From CAZJWC01 sp964550125 (lineage in GTDB: Bacteria; Bacillota; Clostridia; Christensenellales; Borkfalkiaceae): 29,864 nucleotides of DNA. The position numbers and the translations under genes were made by a program. Each line of letters opens with the position of its first letter. Position 1 is the first letter of the stretch. The notes under the pieces were generated by a model that was given only the letters and a program-made list of their open reading frames with translations, was not told where the DNA came from and did no database searches. The DNA is taken from contig CAZJWC010000013.1 of NCBI GenBank assembly GCA_964550125.1, forward strand, positions 1-29,864. The letters run 5' to 3'. Positions 1-8,408 of this stretch are shown one piece after another.

Positions 1-27
1 GCGTTATATCCATTTAACTACGGAAAG
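1..27 (-). tRNA. partial tRNA, probably tRNA-Arg (5' part only)
   Basis: Read on the minus strand, 27 down to 1 gives a 7-nt acceptor strand CTTTCCG, T8-A9, a D-stem GTTA/TAAC around the loop AATGGATA, and the first bases of the anticodon stem. The D-arm GTTAAATGGATATAAC is typical of bacterial tRNA-Arg. The anticodon, T-arm and 3' acceptor lie outside the window, so the identity is inferred from the D-arm only. Confidence 0.62.
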
Positions 28-42
28 GAATATTCAATTTTT

Positions 43-70
43 AGGATATAGCAATATCCCTGCTTCACAA
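43..70 (-). promoter_or_regulatory. possible promoter of the tRNA at the window edge
   Basis: Minus strand: TTGTGA (65-70), 16-bp spacer, TATCCT (43-48), ending 15 bp before the tRNA 5' end. Both boxes match consensus at 4 of 6 positions. A small inverted repeat (GGATAT-AGCA-ATATCC, 44-59) overlaps it. This is a weak call; the remaining bases between 28 and 186 hold no recognisable gene. Confidence 0.3.
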
Positions 71-186
71 CAATTTTTGCCCACTGAAGAACGTGGACAT
101 ACACCAAATTAAATCTTATTAAGTATATCACAACCTCAATAAATAGTCAAATAATACTACCCACATTTTTCTTGCAACATCTTTAT

Positions 187-219
187 AAAAAATAGAAAGC
201 GTTATATTTATAACGCTTT
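187..219 (-). terminator. intrinsic terminator after the ktrB-ktrA operon
   Basis: A perfect 11-bp inverted repeat, AAAGCGTTATA (196-206) with TATAACGCTTT (209-219), lies just past the ktrA stop. On the minus strand it is followed by CTATTTTTTAT. The plus strand also has a T-run, so it may work in both directions. Confidence 0.8.
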
Positions 220-226
220 TTCATAT

Positions 227-883
227 TTACTTGCTTAAAAATTTATCAAATTTACTTAACTTTTCCATTGTTCCTACGGCTACGACAATATCGTTAGGAA
301 GGATTGAGTCTTGAGCCTTTGGAATAAAAAACCTTTCTTCACGAATTATACCCACGATATTTATGTCATATTTATTTCTAGAGTCTAAGTTGGCAATAGT
401 AATAGGCTCAAACCCTTCTTTAATCAAAAGTTGAATAATTTCATATTCGTCATTTATGCTATAACTGTCAATAATATTCTCACGCTGAATTTTATTTGCT
501 AGGGCTTCAGCAGATGCTTCTTCAGGAATAATGACATCAGTTGCTCCTAATCTCTTAATAACTGAAGCGTATTCCTCATCATCTAATCTAACCGTGATAT
601 TTTTAATACCTAATTCTTTTAAATTTATAGTTGCAAGTAAAGTTGCTTGCATATTGTTACCGATAGCGACTATTGCGTGGTCAACGTGAGAGGCATTTAT
701 CTCATCTAACGCAGATTTTTTTGTAGCATCACAAACCACGCAATGCTCTATTAAATTTGATACTCTACTTACTGCTGAAATATCTTTATCAACAGCAATT
801 ACTGACGAAGTATGTTGAGATAAACTTTTTGCTACAAAATAACCAAAACAACCTAAGCCGACAACCAAAAAACTTTTTTTCAT
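227..883 (-). CDS. ktrA: potassium uptake regulatory subunit (TrkA/KtrA family, RCK domains)
   Basis: Cytoplasmic gating subunit of a Ktr/Trk K+ uptake system; it binds nucleotide and controls the membrane subunit encoded just upstream. The N-terminus has the Rossmann motif GLGCFG (residues 9-14 from the chosen start) and an acidic end to the second strand (VIAVDKD), typical of RCK_N. The last 80 or so residues form an RCK_C/TrkA_C domain. The length of about 218 aa matches the single-RCK KtrA/KtrC type rather than the double-RCK TrkA type. I chose the ATG at 883: it follows GGGGTAG at short spacing and begins at the family-typical MKKSFLVVG. A TTG at 898 would add five residues and overlap ktrB. 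It is the last gene of its operon, 4 bp after the ktrB stop. Confidence 0.9.
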   Translation of the reverse strand: MKKSFLVVGLGCFGYFVAKSLSQHTSSVIAVDKDISAVSRVSNLIEHCVVCDATKKSALDEINASHVDHAIVAIGNNMQATLLATINLKELGIKNITVRLDDEEYASVIKRLGATDVIIPEEASAEALANKIQRENIIDSYSINDEYEIIQLLIKEGFEPITIANLDSRNKYDINIVGIIREERFFIPKAQDSILPNDIVVAVGTMEKLSKFDKFLSK

Positions 884-887
884 AAAA

Positions 888-2189
888 CTACCCCACAATT
901 ACATTTTCTGTTAAATATTTAACTTCTTCTTCCTTTTGACCTATAAACCAGTTTTTATTACCAATGTTAATTAGAGTCATAGGGCCTAACCTTCCTACAA
1001 ACATTGTAATAATTATAACAATTTTGCCAAAAGTATTTAGATAAGGTGTAATACCCTGCGATAAACCAGCAGTACTGAAGGCTGAACACAATTCAAAAAT
1101 TAAATTATCAAGTTGCATATTAGGTTGAGCAAATGATAGCACAATAGATGCAACACATAAATATACTGCTGAAACTACAAGCAACAATATTGCTTTATAG
1201 CAAGTTTGACGAGGAATTTCTCTATGTCCAAATCTCACCTTTTTCCCTTGTGCATAGTAAATAATTGAGATTACCGCAATGAAAGTAGTGGTCGTCTTTA
1301 TTCCACCACCCGTTGAACAAGGAGAAGCACCTATTATCATTAAAATGTTTGACATTATATAACTTGCGTTGCTGATATTTGAAAGTTCAACAGTGGTAAA
1401 ACCAGCAGTTCTTGAAGTAACGCTCCAAAAAATTGCTTGTAACCAAGTTATTTCGTCATACATTGAAAGTTTGAAGACTAATGTTCCAACAACAATTAGA
1501 GTACCTGTCATAATTAGTACGATTTTTGTATGAAGGGATAAGATATTGCCTTTTTCTCTTAAAAACACATCGCTTAAAACAACAAACCCGATACCACCCA
1601 AAATTATTAAGAGCATTGTATTTATATTAAGCAAAACATTATTTGCAAACGAAATCATACTATTAGCTTCACCAAAAATATCTATTCCCGCATTGTTAAA
1701 ACTCGATATGGCATGAAAAATACTTATTCCTATTCCTTTTGAACCATACATAGGTACAAACACTATAAGGTTTATTAAAGCCCCTAGAACTTGAATTATA
1801 ATCGAAAAAAGCATTATTCGTTTTATTAGTCTAGAGATATCTTTTGCACTGTCTTGATTTAACGCTTCTTTTAAAACAAACTCATTATTTATTGTCATTT
1901 TCTTACCAATAATGATATAAATAAAAGAAGCTAAAGTTAAAATTGAAATTCCACCAACTTCAATCAAAATTGCCAAAACAACTTTACCAAAAACACTCAA
2001 CGTTACACCGAGATTTACCACCGTAGACAATCCAGTAACGCAAACTGCCGATACGCTTAAAAATAAAGCATCTATATACGACATAGCACCTTCATTTACT
2101 GAAACAGGTAGACAAAATAAAATTGAACCTAATAATATCAATAAAAGAAAACTTGCAATTATGATTAAATATGGAGATTTAATTTTCAT
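888..2189 (-). CDS. ktrB: potassium transporter membrane subunit (TrkH/KtrB family)
   Basis: Integral membrane K+ (or Na+-coupled K+) translocating subunit, 433 aa, the usual KtrB length. Four pore-loop repeats can be seen, each with its filter glycine: VTGLST (51-56), NNAGID (165-170), TAGFTT (261-266) and TAGLSQ (373-378). Hydrophobic helices flank each loop, and the KtrB-specific loop-like segment ASPCSTGGG (288-296) is present. ktrA follows 4 bp later, so the two subunits are probably made together. An AGGAG lies 13 nt before the ATG, slightly far. A TATAAT at 2233-2238 (minus) could be the -10 element, but no convincing -35 was found. Confidence 0.93.
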   Translation of the reverse strand: MKIKSPYLIIIASFLLLILLGSILFCLPVSVNEGAMSYIDALFLSVSAVCVTGLSTVVNLGVTLSVFGKVVLAILIEVGGISILTLASFIYIIIGKKMTINNEFVLKEALNQDSAKDISRLIKRIMLFSIIIQVLGALINLIVFVPMYGSKGIGISIFHAISSFNNAGIDIFGEANSMISFANNVLLNINTMLLIILGGIGFVVLSDVFLREKGNILSLHTKIVLIMTGTLIVVGTLVFKLSMYDEITWLQAIFWSVTSRTAGFTTVELSNISNASYIMSNILMIIGASPCSTGGGIKTTTTFIAVISIIYYAQGKKVRFGHREIPRQTCYKAILLLVVSAVYLCVASIVLSFAQPNMQLDNLIFELCSAFSTAGLSQGITPYLNTFGKIVIIITMFVGRLGPMTLINIGNKNWFIGQKEEEVKYLTENVIVG

Positions 2190-2269
2190 ACAAAAAAGAG
2201 TACTCCTATTCTTTTATATTATTTGATACTCAATTATAATATCATAAAGGGCAAAATAAAACAAGTATT

Positions 2270-2707
2270 TTAACACTCGTATATGATTGTAACAGGTCCG
2301 TCATTGTACTGCTCTATCTTCATATCAGCCCCAAAAACGCCCATTTTTACAGGGATTTCATATTTTTCAAGTGCTTTTTGCATCAAAAAATAAAGTTCGG
2401 TTGCTCTTTCAGGCCTTTCTGCCTCAATAAAACTAGGACGGTTTCCGTGAGAAGCATCTCCGTACAAAGTAAACTGAGAAATCAATAAAATTTCTCCACC
2501 TATTTCTTTGACAGATAAATTCATTTTACCATTTTTATCTTCAAATATTCGCATATTTGCAATTTTTTTTGCCATATGTTCTACTTGATTTTCACAATCG
2601 CCAACTTTAACCCCGAAGTATACAGCAAGTCCTTTATCTATTTTTGAAATTATTTTTCCATCAACTTTTAGGGTTGTTTCTTTAACTCTTTGAACTACTA
2701 CTTTCAT
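2270..2707 (-). CDS. dtd: D-aminoacyl-tRNA deacylase
   Basis: Hydrolyses D-aminoacyl-tRNA (and Gly-tRNA-Ala), keeping D-residues out of protein synthesis. It is 145 aa, full length for Dtd. Both active-site signatures are present: SQFTLYGD (77-84) and the cross-subunit Gly-cisPro loop in NDGPVT (135-140). GNRPSF (88-93) is also conserved. The ATG follows AGGTGA at 4 nt. The efp terminator ends only about 15 bp upstream, which leaves no room for a separate promoter, so transcription probably comes by readthrough from efp or from a site inside efp. Confidence 0.95.
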   Translation of the reverse strand: MKVVVQRVKETTLKVDGKIISKIDKGLAVYFGVKVGDCENQVEHMAKKIANMRIFEDKNGKMNLSVKEIGGEILLISQFTLYGDASHGNRPSFIEAERPERATELYFLMQKALEKYEIPVKMGVFGADMKIEQYNDGPVTIIYEC

Positions 2708-2721
2708 CTTTCACCTATAAT

Positions 2722-2748
2722 AAAAAACGGGCGATTAAGTCGCCCGTT
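2722..2748 (-). terminator. intrinsic terminator between efp and dtd
   Basis: AACGGGCGA (2726-2734) pairs perfectly with TCGCCCGTT (2740-2748) around a 5-nt loop. The minus-strand RNA ends in a six-base U tract. It lies after the efp stop and directly before the dtd ribosome binding site. The plus strand also has an eight-T run, so the element could act both ways. Confidence 0.85.
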
Positions 2749-2763
2749 ATTCTTTTTTTTCTA

Positions 2764-3321
2764 TTATTTTACACGCTCCATATATTCGCCTGTACGAGTA
2801 TCAACTCTAATAGTTTCACCCTCCTCTATAAACATAGGAACTTGAATTTTATAACCTGTTTCCAAGATAGCATCTTTAGTAGCATTTGTTGCTGTGTTAC
2901 CTTTTACACCAGGGTCAGCTTGTACAATTTTTAATTCAACAAAGTTTTCAGGTTCAACAGAAAACGCACTTCCCTTGTAAAATCTAACTGTTACAGTATC
3001 GTTATCTTTGATAAAGTTAAGACAATCTTCAACTTGGTCTTTATTTAAAGGAATCATATTATATTCATCATCCATAAAATAATACAAATCACCATCATTG
3101 TAAGAATAAGTCATTTTTTTTGTTTCGATTATTGCATTTTCAACCTTTTCAGTAGGATTGAAGGTTTGTTCTAAAACAGCACCTGTGATAACGTTCTTAA
3201 GTTTTGTACGAACGAACGCAGCTCCTTTACCAGGTTTAACGTGTTGGAAATCAACGATAACGTAAACATTGCTATTGTATTCAATTGTAACGCCTTTTCT
3301 AAATTCACCAGCAGATATCAT
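2764..3321 (-). CDS. efp: translation elongation factor P
   Basis: EF-P, 185 aa, the standard length: a KOW-like N-terminal domain, a central OB fold and a C-terminal OB domain. It binds between the P and E sites and relieves ribosome stalling at polyproline. The loop PGKGAAF (30-36) carries the lysine (K32) at the position modified in other species. Conserved C-terminal residues GYKIQVPMFI and DTRTGEYMERV are present. No epmA/epmB-type modification gene lies in the window. The ATG has AAGGAG 7 nt upstream. It has its own promoter (3378-3406) and a strong terminator. Confidence 0.97.
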   Translation of the reverse strand: MISAGEFRKGVTIEYNSNVYVIVDFQHVKPGKGAAFVRTKLKNVITGAVLEQTFNPTEKVENAIIETKKMTYSYNDGDLYYFMDDEYNMIPLNKDQVEDCLNFIKDNDTVTVRFYKGSAFSVEPENFVELKIVQADPGVKGNTATNATKDAILETGYKIQVPMFIEEGETIRVDTRTGEYMERVK

Positions 3322-3343
3322 ATAATTACTCCTTATGTATGTT

Positions 3344-3360
3344 ATTTTACTGAGTAAAAT
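3344..3360. repeat. perfect 17-nt palindrome in the efp leader
   Basis: ATTTTACT-G-AGTAAAAT has two 8-nt arms around one base. It lies about 10 bp downstream of the predicted efp transcription start and 10 bp before the Shine-Dalgarno. It could be an operator or a small 5' hairpin. No U-run follows it, so it is not a terminator. Confidence 0.55.
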
Positions 3361-3377
3361 TCTTTTTATTTTTTTAT

Positions 3378-3406
3378 ATTATATCATAAATATATCTTTT
3401 TGCCAC
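3378..3406 (-). promoter_or_regulatory. sigma-A-type promoter of efp
   Basis: Minus strand: GTGGCA (3401-3406), 17-bp spacer, perfect TATAAT (3378-3383). The predicted start is near 3371, giving a leader of about 50 nt. The -35 box matches 4 of 6 positions. Confidence 0.55.
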
Positions 3407-3424
3407 TCATTTTAAAGGGTAAAT

Positions 3425-4468
3425 TTATAAATTTATAAATTTTTTATCAACCATACTCATCAAACTTTCTACTTTGCCGTTTTTAATCATACAGGTATCT
3501 TCAATTCTTATACCAAATTCACCCTCAAAGTACAATCCTGGCTCTATCGAAAAAACCATATTGTCTTTTAATATCATATTTCCTTTGGGAGAAAGATAAG
3601 GATTTTCGTGAATATTAACGCCTATTCCGTGTCCTAAAGAGTGTGTGAAAAAAGTATCTAGTCCAAATTTTTTAAAATAACCTCTTGATATACTGTCAGC
3701 CTCTTTACCAGATATTCCACTCTTAATTTTCTCAACAGCAAGTAAGTGTGCATTTAAAACTTTATCGTATTTATCTTTAAAGTTTGAGTCAGCCTTGCCA
3801 AAAAAAAGCGTTCTTGTCATATCCGAACAATAGCCGTTATATAAAGTTCCAAAGTCTATTAAAATAACACTGTTGTTAGTAAGTCTTTCACCACCCGTTT
3901 GATAATGAGGTACACTTGAATTTTTGCCAAAAGCAACTATGGTTTCAAAGGAAACTCCACCACCACCGTTCCTTCGCATTTTATATTCAAGTTCAGCACA
4001 AAGGTCATTTTCAGTTATTCCCTCTTTGATAAGAGGAAAAGCCTCTATTAAAGATTTTTCAGCGATATTACACGCTTTCTTTATATCTTCAATTTCTTTA
4101 TTCTCTTTTATTGAAGTTAATTCAACTAAACCTTGTGAACAATCTATAATTTCTTTTACTTCACCTTGAATCCTTTTGAAAAACTCATAACTAATAGTGC
4201 TTAAATTTAAGCCAATTTTTCTATCTTTGATATAAGGAAATACACTTTCGATATTGGTTGATAAAATCACTTCAATATTCTTATCAATTATATATCTAGC
4301 AGATTCAATATATCTTGAGTCTGTAAAATATTTTACTTCGTCTTCGGTTATAAGCAAATAACCAAAACTTGACGAAAAGTTAGTAAAATACCTTCTCATT
4401 TTTTCATCTTCGATTAAAATAATATCATATTTTGAGTTTTTAATTGTTTCTTGAAGTTTTGAAATCAT
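3425..4468 (-). CDS. Xaa-Pro aminopeptidase (M24B metallopeptidase, PepP/PepQ-like)
   Basis: Cytosolic aminopeptidase that removes an N-terminal residue preceding proline, 347 aa. It has a creatinase-type N-terminal domain (about 1-120) and a pita-bread M24 catalytic domain (about 125-345). The five dinuclear metal ligands are all visible: D205 (LIDFG), D216 (YCSDMTRT), H280 (SLGHGIG), E309 (SIEPG) and E323 (GIRIEDT). H188 in VPHYQ is also conserved. Its place directly upstream of efp is very common in Firmicutes, and a functional link through proline-rich peptides is plausible but inferred. The gene starts 8 bp after the nfo stop, with AGGAT as ribosome binding site. No GC-rich terminator follows it; the end of the gene is an AT-only palindromic stretch. 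Confidence 0.93.
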   Translation of the reverse strand: MISKLQETIKNSKYDIILIEDEKMRRYFTNFSSSFGYLLITEDEVKYFTDSRYIESARYIIDKNIEVILSTNIESVFPYIKDRKIGLNLSTISYEFFKRIQGEVKEIIDCSQGLVELTSIKENKEIEDIKKACNIAEKSLIEAFPLIKEGITENDLCAELEYKMRRNGGGGVSFETIVAFGKNSSVPHYQTGGERLTNNSVILIDFGTLYNGYCSDMTRTLFFGKADSNFKDKYDKVLNAHLLAVEKIKSGISGKEADSISRGYFKKFGLDTFFTHSLGHGIGVNIHENPYLSPKGNMILKDNMVFSIEPGLYFEGEFGIRIEDTCMIKNGKVESLMSMVDKKFINL

Positions 4469-4476
4469 ATATAATC

Positions 4477-5331
4477 CTAGATTGAATAGTAAATTCTTTT
4501 CATTTCACATGCGTCTTCAGTTTGAGTTCCTGCCGACTCACTCAATAAATGTGGTTCTAACTTAAACTCCTTTAATGCGATTGCCAAAGGTTCAAATTCA
4601 GGTCCATAAATCTTATCTTCAAAAGTAAGATGTCTAATCTCACCTTTCTTGCCATATTCAATTTTTGAAAAATGAGCATGGAAGTGTTTTACTCTTTCAA
4701 AACCAAGTTTCTCGACCATAGTTGAAAGTAATCTTTTATAATCTTCAACGCTTTTTAAACTACCTTGTTCTCTTGCGTTTATATGCCCAAAATCAACGGT
4801 AGGTAGATATATATCATCTGCTTTACAAAGGTAAACAATTTCATCAAGCGAACCGATTTGAGCAAGTTTACCCATAGTTTCAAGACATATTTTAACATCA
4901 CCTAAATCAAGTTTTTTCAATTTTTCTGCTAATACTAAAAGCCTTTTATAGCAAAGGTCAACAGAAGCCTTTCTTTCAAGTTTACCTTGAGTTGCAGGAT
5001 GAACTACAACACGATCGCCTCCCATAAGTTTAACAGCTTTTGCACTATCAATAACGTATTGGTATGATTTTTCTACATTTTCATCACTTTCATTTGAAAA
5101 GTTGATATAGTATGGTGCATGCACGCTTATTTCAATAGATTTTTCTCTAAATTTTTCTGCGATTGAAAGAGCCTTTTCATCTGTAATTCTAACACCTCTA
5201 CCAAATGAATACTCAAAGCAGTCAAGTCCAAACTTCTCCAAATAGGCAGGGGTTTGTTCGGTATGTTTAAAACCAGCATTGTAGAAACTTTCAGAGTTTC
5301 CACTTGCTCCAAATTTTATTGTATCCGTCAT
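4477..5331 (-). CDS. nfo: endonuclease IV-like AP endonuclease
   Basis: TIM-barrel apurinic/apyrimidinic endonuclease of base-excision repair, 284 aa (typical 270-300). Expected zinc ligands appear in order: H71 (VHAPYYIN), H111 (VVHPA), E151 (CLETMG), D180 and H183 (TVDFGHIN), H218/H220 (HFHAHFS), H234 and E265 (LLSESAG). This matches the AP_endonuc_2 pattern. The start overlaps the ribF stop as ATGA (4 bp), indicating translational coupling. It belongs to the 3' end of the long rimP operon. Confidence 0.93.
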   Translation of the reverse strand: MTDTIKFGASGNSESFYNAGFKHTEQTPAYLEKFGLDCFEYSFGRGVRITDEKALSIAEKFREKSIEISVHAPYYINFSNESDENVEKSYQYVIDSAKAVKLMGGDRVVVHPATQGKLERKASVDLCYKRLLVLAEKLKKLDLGDVKICLETMGKLAQIGSLDEIVYLCKADDIYLPTVDFGHINAREQGSLKSVEDYKRLLSTMVEKLGFERVKHFHAHFSKIEYGKKGEIRHLTFEDKIYGPEFEPLAIALKEFKLEPHLLSESAGTQTEDACEMKRIYYSI

Positions 5332-6218
5332 AAAATACTATCTATATCCTCTTGTATTTGTTTAGTAAGTTCTTCAGCACTATCAAATTTTATAATTCCA
5401 CGAATATATTTTTCAAAATGAATATCTATCTTTTTTCCGTAAATATTTCCGTCAAAATTTAATAGATGAACTTCAAGTTTTTTCTCATCATTTTCAAAAG
5501 TAGGTCTAGTGCCCCAAGATGCAATACCGTCATACATCATTTCATCAACCATTACTTGAACTTTATAAACACCCTCTTTTAATTTAACCTTACAAGCTGG
5601 GTAAGTTACGTTTGCAGTAGGTATGCCCATTTGACTACCCACTTTTCTATCCTTTTCAACTTTGCCTGAAACAAAATAAGTGCCACCAAGAAGTTCGTTT
5701 AATTCCTCAAGATTGTTGTCTGCAATATACCCTTTTGCCATTGAGGTTGAGGCTTTTTTCCATTTATGTTCAATAGTGGAACAAACAACCACTTTTATCC
5801 CCTTCTTTTCGCAATACTCTTTTAATAGCCTTACCGTACCTTTTTGTTCGAAACCAAATTTAAAATCAGCACCACAGTAAAAGCATTTTATATCCATTTG
5901 TTTTAATAAATCATCTAAAAAAATATGCCACTCTGTCCTTTTGAACTTGTCGTCAAAATTCGCATAACCACAAAAATCTACCCCAAGCATTTGAAAAATC
6001 TTTTTTCTCTCTTGAAAGGTATAGATTTGTGAATTTTCTTCCTGACTATCTGTAAAAGTAAGACAACCTGTTAAATAATCGTTTGATTTTGCATAGTCCA
6101 CGGCTTTATAAATCAACCCTCTATGTCCCTTATGAACGGCATCAAAGTAGCCTAAACACATAACTACGGGATTTTTTTTACAATTTATTTTTTTATAAAA
6201 ATGTTCTATCTTTAACAT
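5328..6218 (-). CDS. ribF: bifunctional riboflavin kinase / FAD synthetase
   Basis: Converts riboflavin to FMN and then FAD, 296 aa, slightly shorter than the usual 305-315. The N-terminal nucleotidyltransferase domain has GYFDAVHKGH (23-32, HxGH-type). The C-terminal flavokinase domain has KVGSQMGIPTAN (192-203) and GTRPTF, followed by the glutamate-containing strand LEVHLLNFDG. It overlaps the 3' end of truB by 7 bp and the start of nfo by 4 bp, so it is translationally coupled on both sides. truB-ribF order is conserved in Gram-positives. Confidence 0.96.
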   Translation of the reverse strand: MLKIEHFYKKINCKKNPVVMCLGYFDAVHKGHRGLIYKAVDYAKSNDYLTGCLTFTDSQEENSQIYTFQERKKIFQMLGVDFCGYANFDDKFKRTEWHIFLDDLLKQMDIKCFYCGADFKFGFEQKGTVRLLKEYCEKKGIKVVVCSTIEHKWKKASTSMAKGYIADNNLEELNELLGGTYFVSGKVEKDRKVGSQMGIPTANVTYPACKVKLKEGVYKVQVMVDEMMYDGIASWGTRPTFENDEKKLEVHLLNFDGNIYGKKIDIHFEKYIRGIIKFDSAEELTKQIQEDIDSIL

Positions 6219-7081
6219 AGTTTTGTCCTTATTTTTAATTTTTTTGAATTAACTTCACCTATTCCGTAAAAAGTTTTTTCGTCATAAACTGAATACAAGC
6301 CGTCTGCCTTATCAATCTCAATATCAATACCATTAAACAGCCTAAATCCACTTATTTTATCGACAAAAATTTTTTCATAATCTATTAAAGTTTCAGTCGG
6401 TATTATTTTATCAAAAAAATTGTCTTCGTTCAAGTCATCTAGTAAAATTGATTGACTTTTATCAAAAACACCACTTCTTGCTCGTTCAAGTGCCGTCATT
6501 GTCGCTAATGAATTAAGTCTAAAAGCAATATCTCTACAAATGGAGCGAATATAAGTTCCTCCACCACACTCAATTTCAAATTGAAACTCACTTTCATCTA
6601 TTTGTTTAACGATTTTTATTTGATAAATCTCTACTTCGTTTGCTTTTAAATCTAAATTTATTCCCTGTCTTGCAAGGTCATAACATCTTTTTCCATCAAC
6701 CGATTTAGCACTATACATAGGAGGAATTTGTTGCTGTTTCCCTAAAAAATTAGGCAAAACATTTAAAATTTCCTTCTCTGTAGGGATAAAAGAGGTTTCA
6801 TTTATTTTAATTCCAGTTACATCAAGTGTATCAGTTAAAAAGCCAAATTTGAAATTTGCTAAATATTTTTTTTTCTTTTCTAATAAATAATCAAAAAGCC
6901 GAGTAGCGTTTCCAACTGCTATCGGCAAAACTCCACTTGCTAAAGGGTCTAGCGTGCCCATATGTCCACATTTAATATTAGCGTTATAGCACTTTTTAGC
7001 AAGTCTTTTGACTTTGCCAACGCAAGATGCTGAACTAAACCCTGTTAACTTGTATACATTTATAAAACCAAATTTTTGCAT
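6212..7081 (-). CDS. truB: tRNA pseudouridine(55) synthase
   Basis: Makes pseudouridine 55 in the T-loop of tRNAs. The chosen ATG at 7081 gives 289 aa and begins MQKFGFINVYKLTG, which aligns with the usual TruB N-terminus. An ATG at 7144 would add 21 unrelated residues inside nrnA. The catalytic aspartate is D45 in GHMGTLDPLASG. The motif GTYIRSI is also present. The start lies 1 bp after the nrnA stop (TAATATG) and has no clear Shine-Dalgarno, so coupling by re-initiation is likely. The C-terminal PUA-like part is short. Confidence 0.95.
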   Translation of the reverse strand: MQKFGFINVYKLTGFSSASCVGKVKRLAKKCYNANIKCGHMGTLDPLASGVLPIAVGNATRLFDYLLEKKKKYLANFKFGFLTDTLDVTGIKINETSFIPTEKEILNVLPNFLGKQQQIPPMYSAKSVDGKRCYDLARQGINLDLKANEVEIYQIKIVKQIDESEFQFEIECGGGTYIRSICRDIAFRLNSLATMTALERARSGVFDKSQSILLDDLNEDNFFDKIIPTETLIDYEKIFVDKISGFRLFNGIDIEIDKADGLYSVYDEKTFYGIGEVNSKKLKIRTKLC

Positions 7082-7082
7082 A

Positions 7083-8030
7083 TTACATATGTTGTGATAC
7101 GGTATAAACCATTTTATCAATAACTTCTTCCAAATAACCACCAATCATACAGCCAGAGGCAAGAATATGTCCACCTCCACCGTACACCTTTGCAATATTG
7201 TTTACATTGACCTTTCCTGTCGAACGCAATGATATTTTAAAATTATGTGGCTTAGTTTCAAGCATTGAAAGTACGACCTCAATTCCGTCAATGGTAAGAG
7301 GAAAATTAGCAAATCCCTCTGCCATATCTAATGTAGCATCGTACTTTTTTAAATCTTCAAGCGTAACATGAACAATCGCCAACCTATCATCTAAAAACAA
7401 TTTCATCTTATCCATTGTATGAATAAACAACTTTGCCCTTTGAGGAGATTGTCTTTTAAGCATATTAAAGTCTATTAAACTTGAATTCGCTCCAACTTCT
7501 TTTAGTTTAGAAGCAACGTAAAAGGTACTTGAAGTAACGCTTTGATAGGCAAATGCACCTGTATCAGTATAAATGCCTAGCATTAAATCATTTGCCATCC
7601 TTCCGTCAATCTTTATGCCAAGTTTTAAAATCAACTTATACATAATCTCACAACAAGATGCCGTACCCTCAACATAATTATACTCTGCATATCTTGTATT
7701 TGAAACATGGTGGTCGACATTAAAAGTTCTTTTCGCTTTATAAAACAAGGGACATAACGAACCCAGTCTACCGTCATCACCGCAGTCTACTGCAAGGTGA
7801 GTTTCAAACTCCATTGAAGGTGTGGTTACAACGTCTTTCATACCATCAATAAACATATATCTTTCATTGACGGGTTCTTCGCAAATCACCTCTGATTTTA
7901 TGTTAAGTTGTTTTAGTGCCTCACAAATTGCAAGTCCACAACCTAGCGTATCGCCATCAGGTCTTATATGACAAAATATTAAAACACTTTTAGATTCTTT
8001 TAATTTTTTCGCAAAATCAACTAATTCCAC
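7083..8030 (-). CDS. nrnA: DHH-family nanoRNase / pAp phosphatase
   Basis: Degrades short oligoribonucleotides and dephosphorylates pAp, 315 aa. DHH domain: H21, D25 and D27 (HIRPDGD), D82 (AVDCGDD) and the DHH triad at 106-108 (NVDHHVSN). DHHA1 domain: the GGGGH motif near residue 285. Full length with all expected metal ligands. In Firmicutes it usually sits between rbfA and truB, as here. The gap to rbfA is 10 bp. Confidence 0.95.
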   Translation of the reverse strand: MELVDFAKKLKESKSVLIFCHIRPDGDTLGCGLAICEALKQLNIKSEVICEEPVNERYMFIDGMKDVVTTPSMEFETHLAVDCGDDGRLGSLCPLFYKAKRTFNVDHHVSNTRYAEYNYVEGTASCCEIMYKLILKLGIKIDGRMANDLMLGIYTDTGAFAYQSVTSSTFYVASKLKEVGANSSLIDFNMLKRQSPQRAKLFIHTMDKMKLFLDDRLAIVHVTLEDLKKYDATLDMAEGFANFPLTIDGIEVVLSMLETKPHNFKISLRSTGKVNVNNIAKVYGGGGHILASGCMIGGYLEEVIDKMVYTVSQHM

Positions 8031-8040
8031 GTTATTCCCC

Positions 8041-8397
8041 TTAATCTTGATGTAATTTTTTAATTAAATTATCAATCTTATCTCCATACTCCATGCTATT
8101 ATCCATTAAAAAATGTAATACGGGTACGGTACGCATTTTCATCCTATGTGCTAGTTCATTTCTTATAAATCCAGCATTTTCCTTTATTATATCAAAAGTT
8201 TTAGCCTTTCTTTCTTCATCTTTATCGTAAATACTTAAAAAGACCTTCGCATTTTTTAAGTCGGGAGCAACATCGGCTTCCGTTACGCTTATTAGTCCAT
8301 ATAATTCAGGGCATTTATTCTTTAATGAATTCGATATAATTTCAGCAATTTCTTTTCTATATTCACTTGAAAGTCTTTCAGTTCTTAAACTTTTCAC
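8041..8397 (-). CDS. rbfA: 30S ribosome-binding factor A
   Basis: Late 30S maturation factor with a single KH-like fold, 118 aa, normal length. It has the typical start SLRTERLSSEYRKEI, the strand region TEADVAPDLKNAKVFLS and the RMKMRTVPVLHFLMD segment near the C-terminus. It starts 11 bp after the stop of the TIR-domain gene with a good AAGGAG-type site, inside the operon. The usual ylxP gene between infB and rbfA is missing; the TIR gene stands in its place. Confidence 0.95.
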   Translation of the reverse strand: MKSLRTERLSSEYRKEIAEIISNSLKNKCPELYGLISVTEADVAPDLKNAKVFLSIYDKDEERKAKTFDIIKENAGFIRNELAHRMKMRTVPVLHFLMDNSMEYGDKIDNLIKKLHQD

Positions 8398-8408
8398 TAT
8401 TACTCCTT

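Noticed and set aside
2..112. Plus-strand open frame of 36 codons from the window start to a TAA at 110-112
   Set aside because: It overlaps a clear tRNA 5' half on the minus strand, has no recognisable domain and is short enough to arise by chance.
2233..2264. Promoter upstream of ktrB (TATAAT on the minus strand)
   Set aside because: The only -35-like sequence (TTGTTT) is 20 bp away; the call is too weak to list as a feature.
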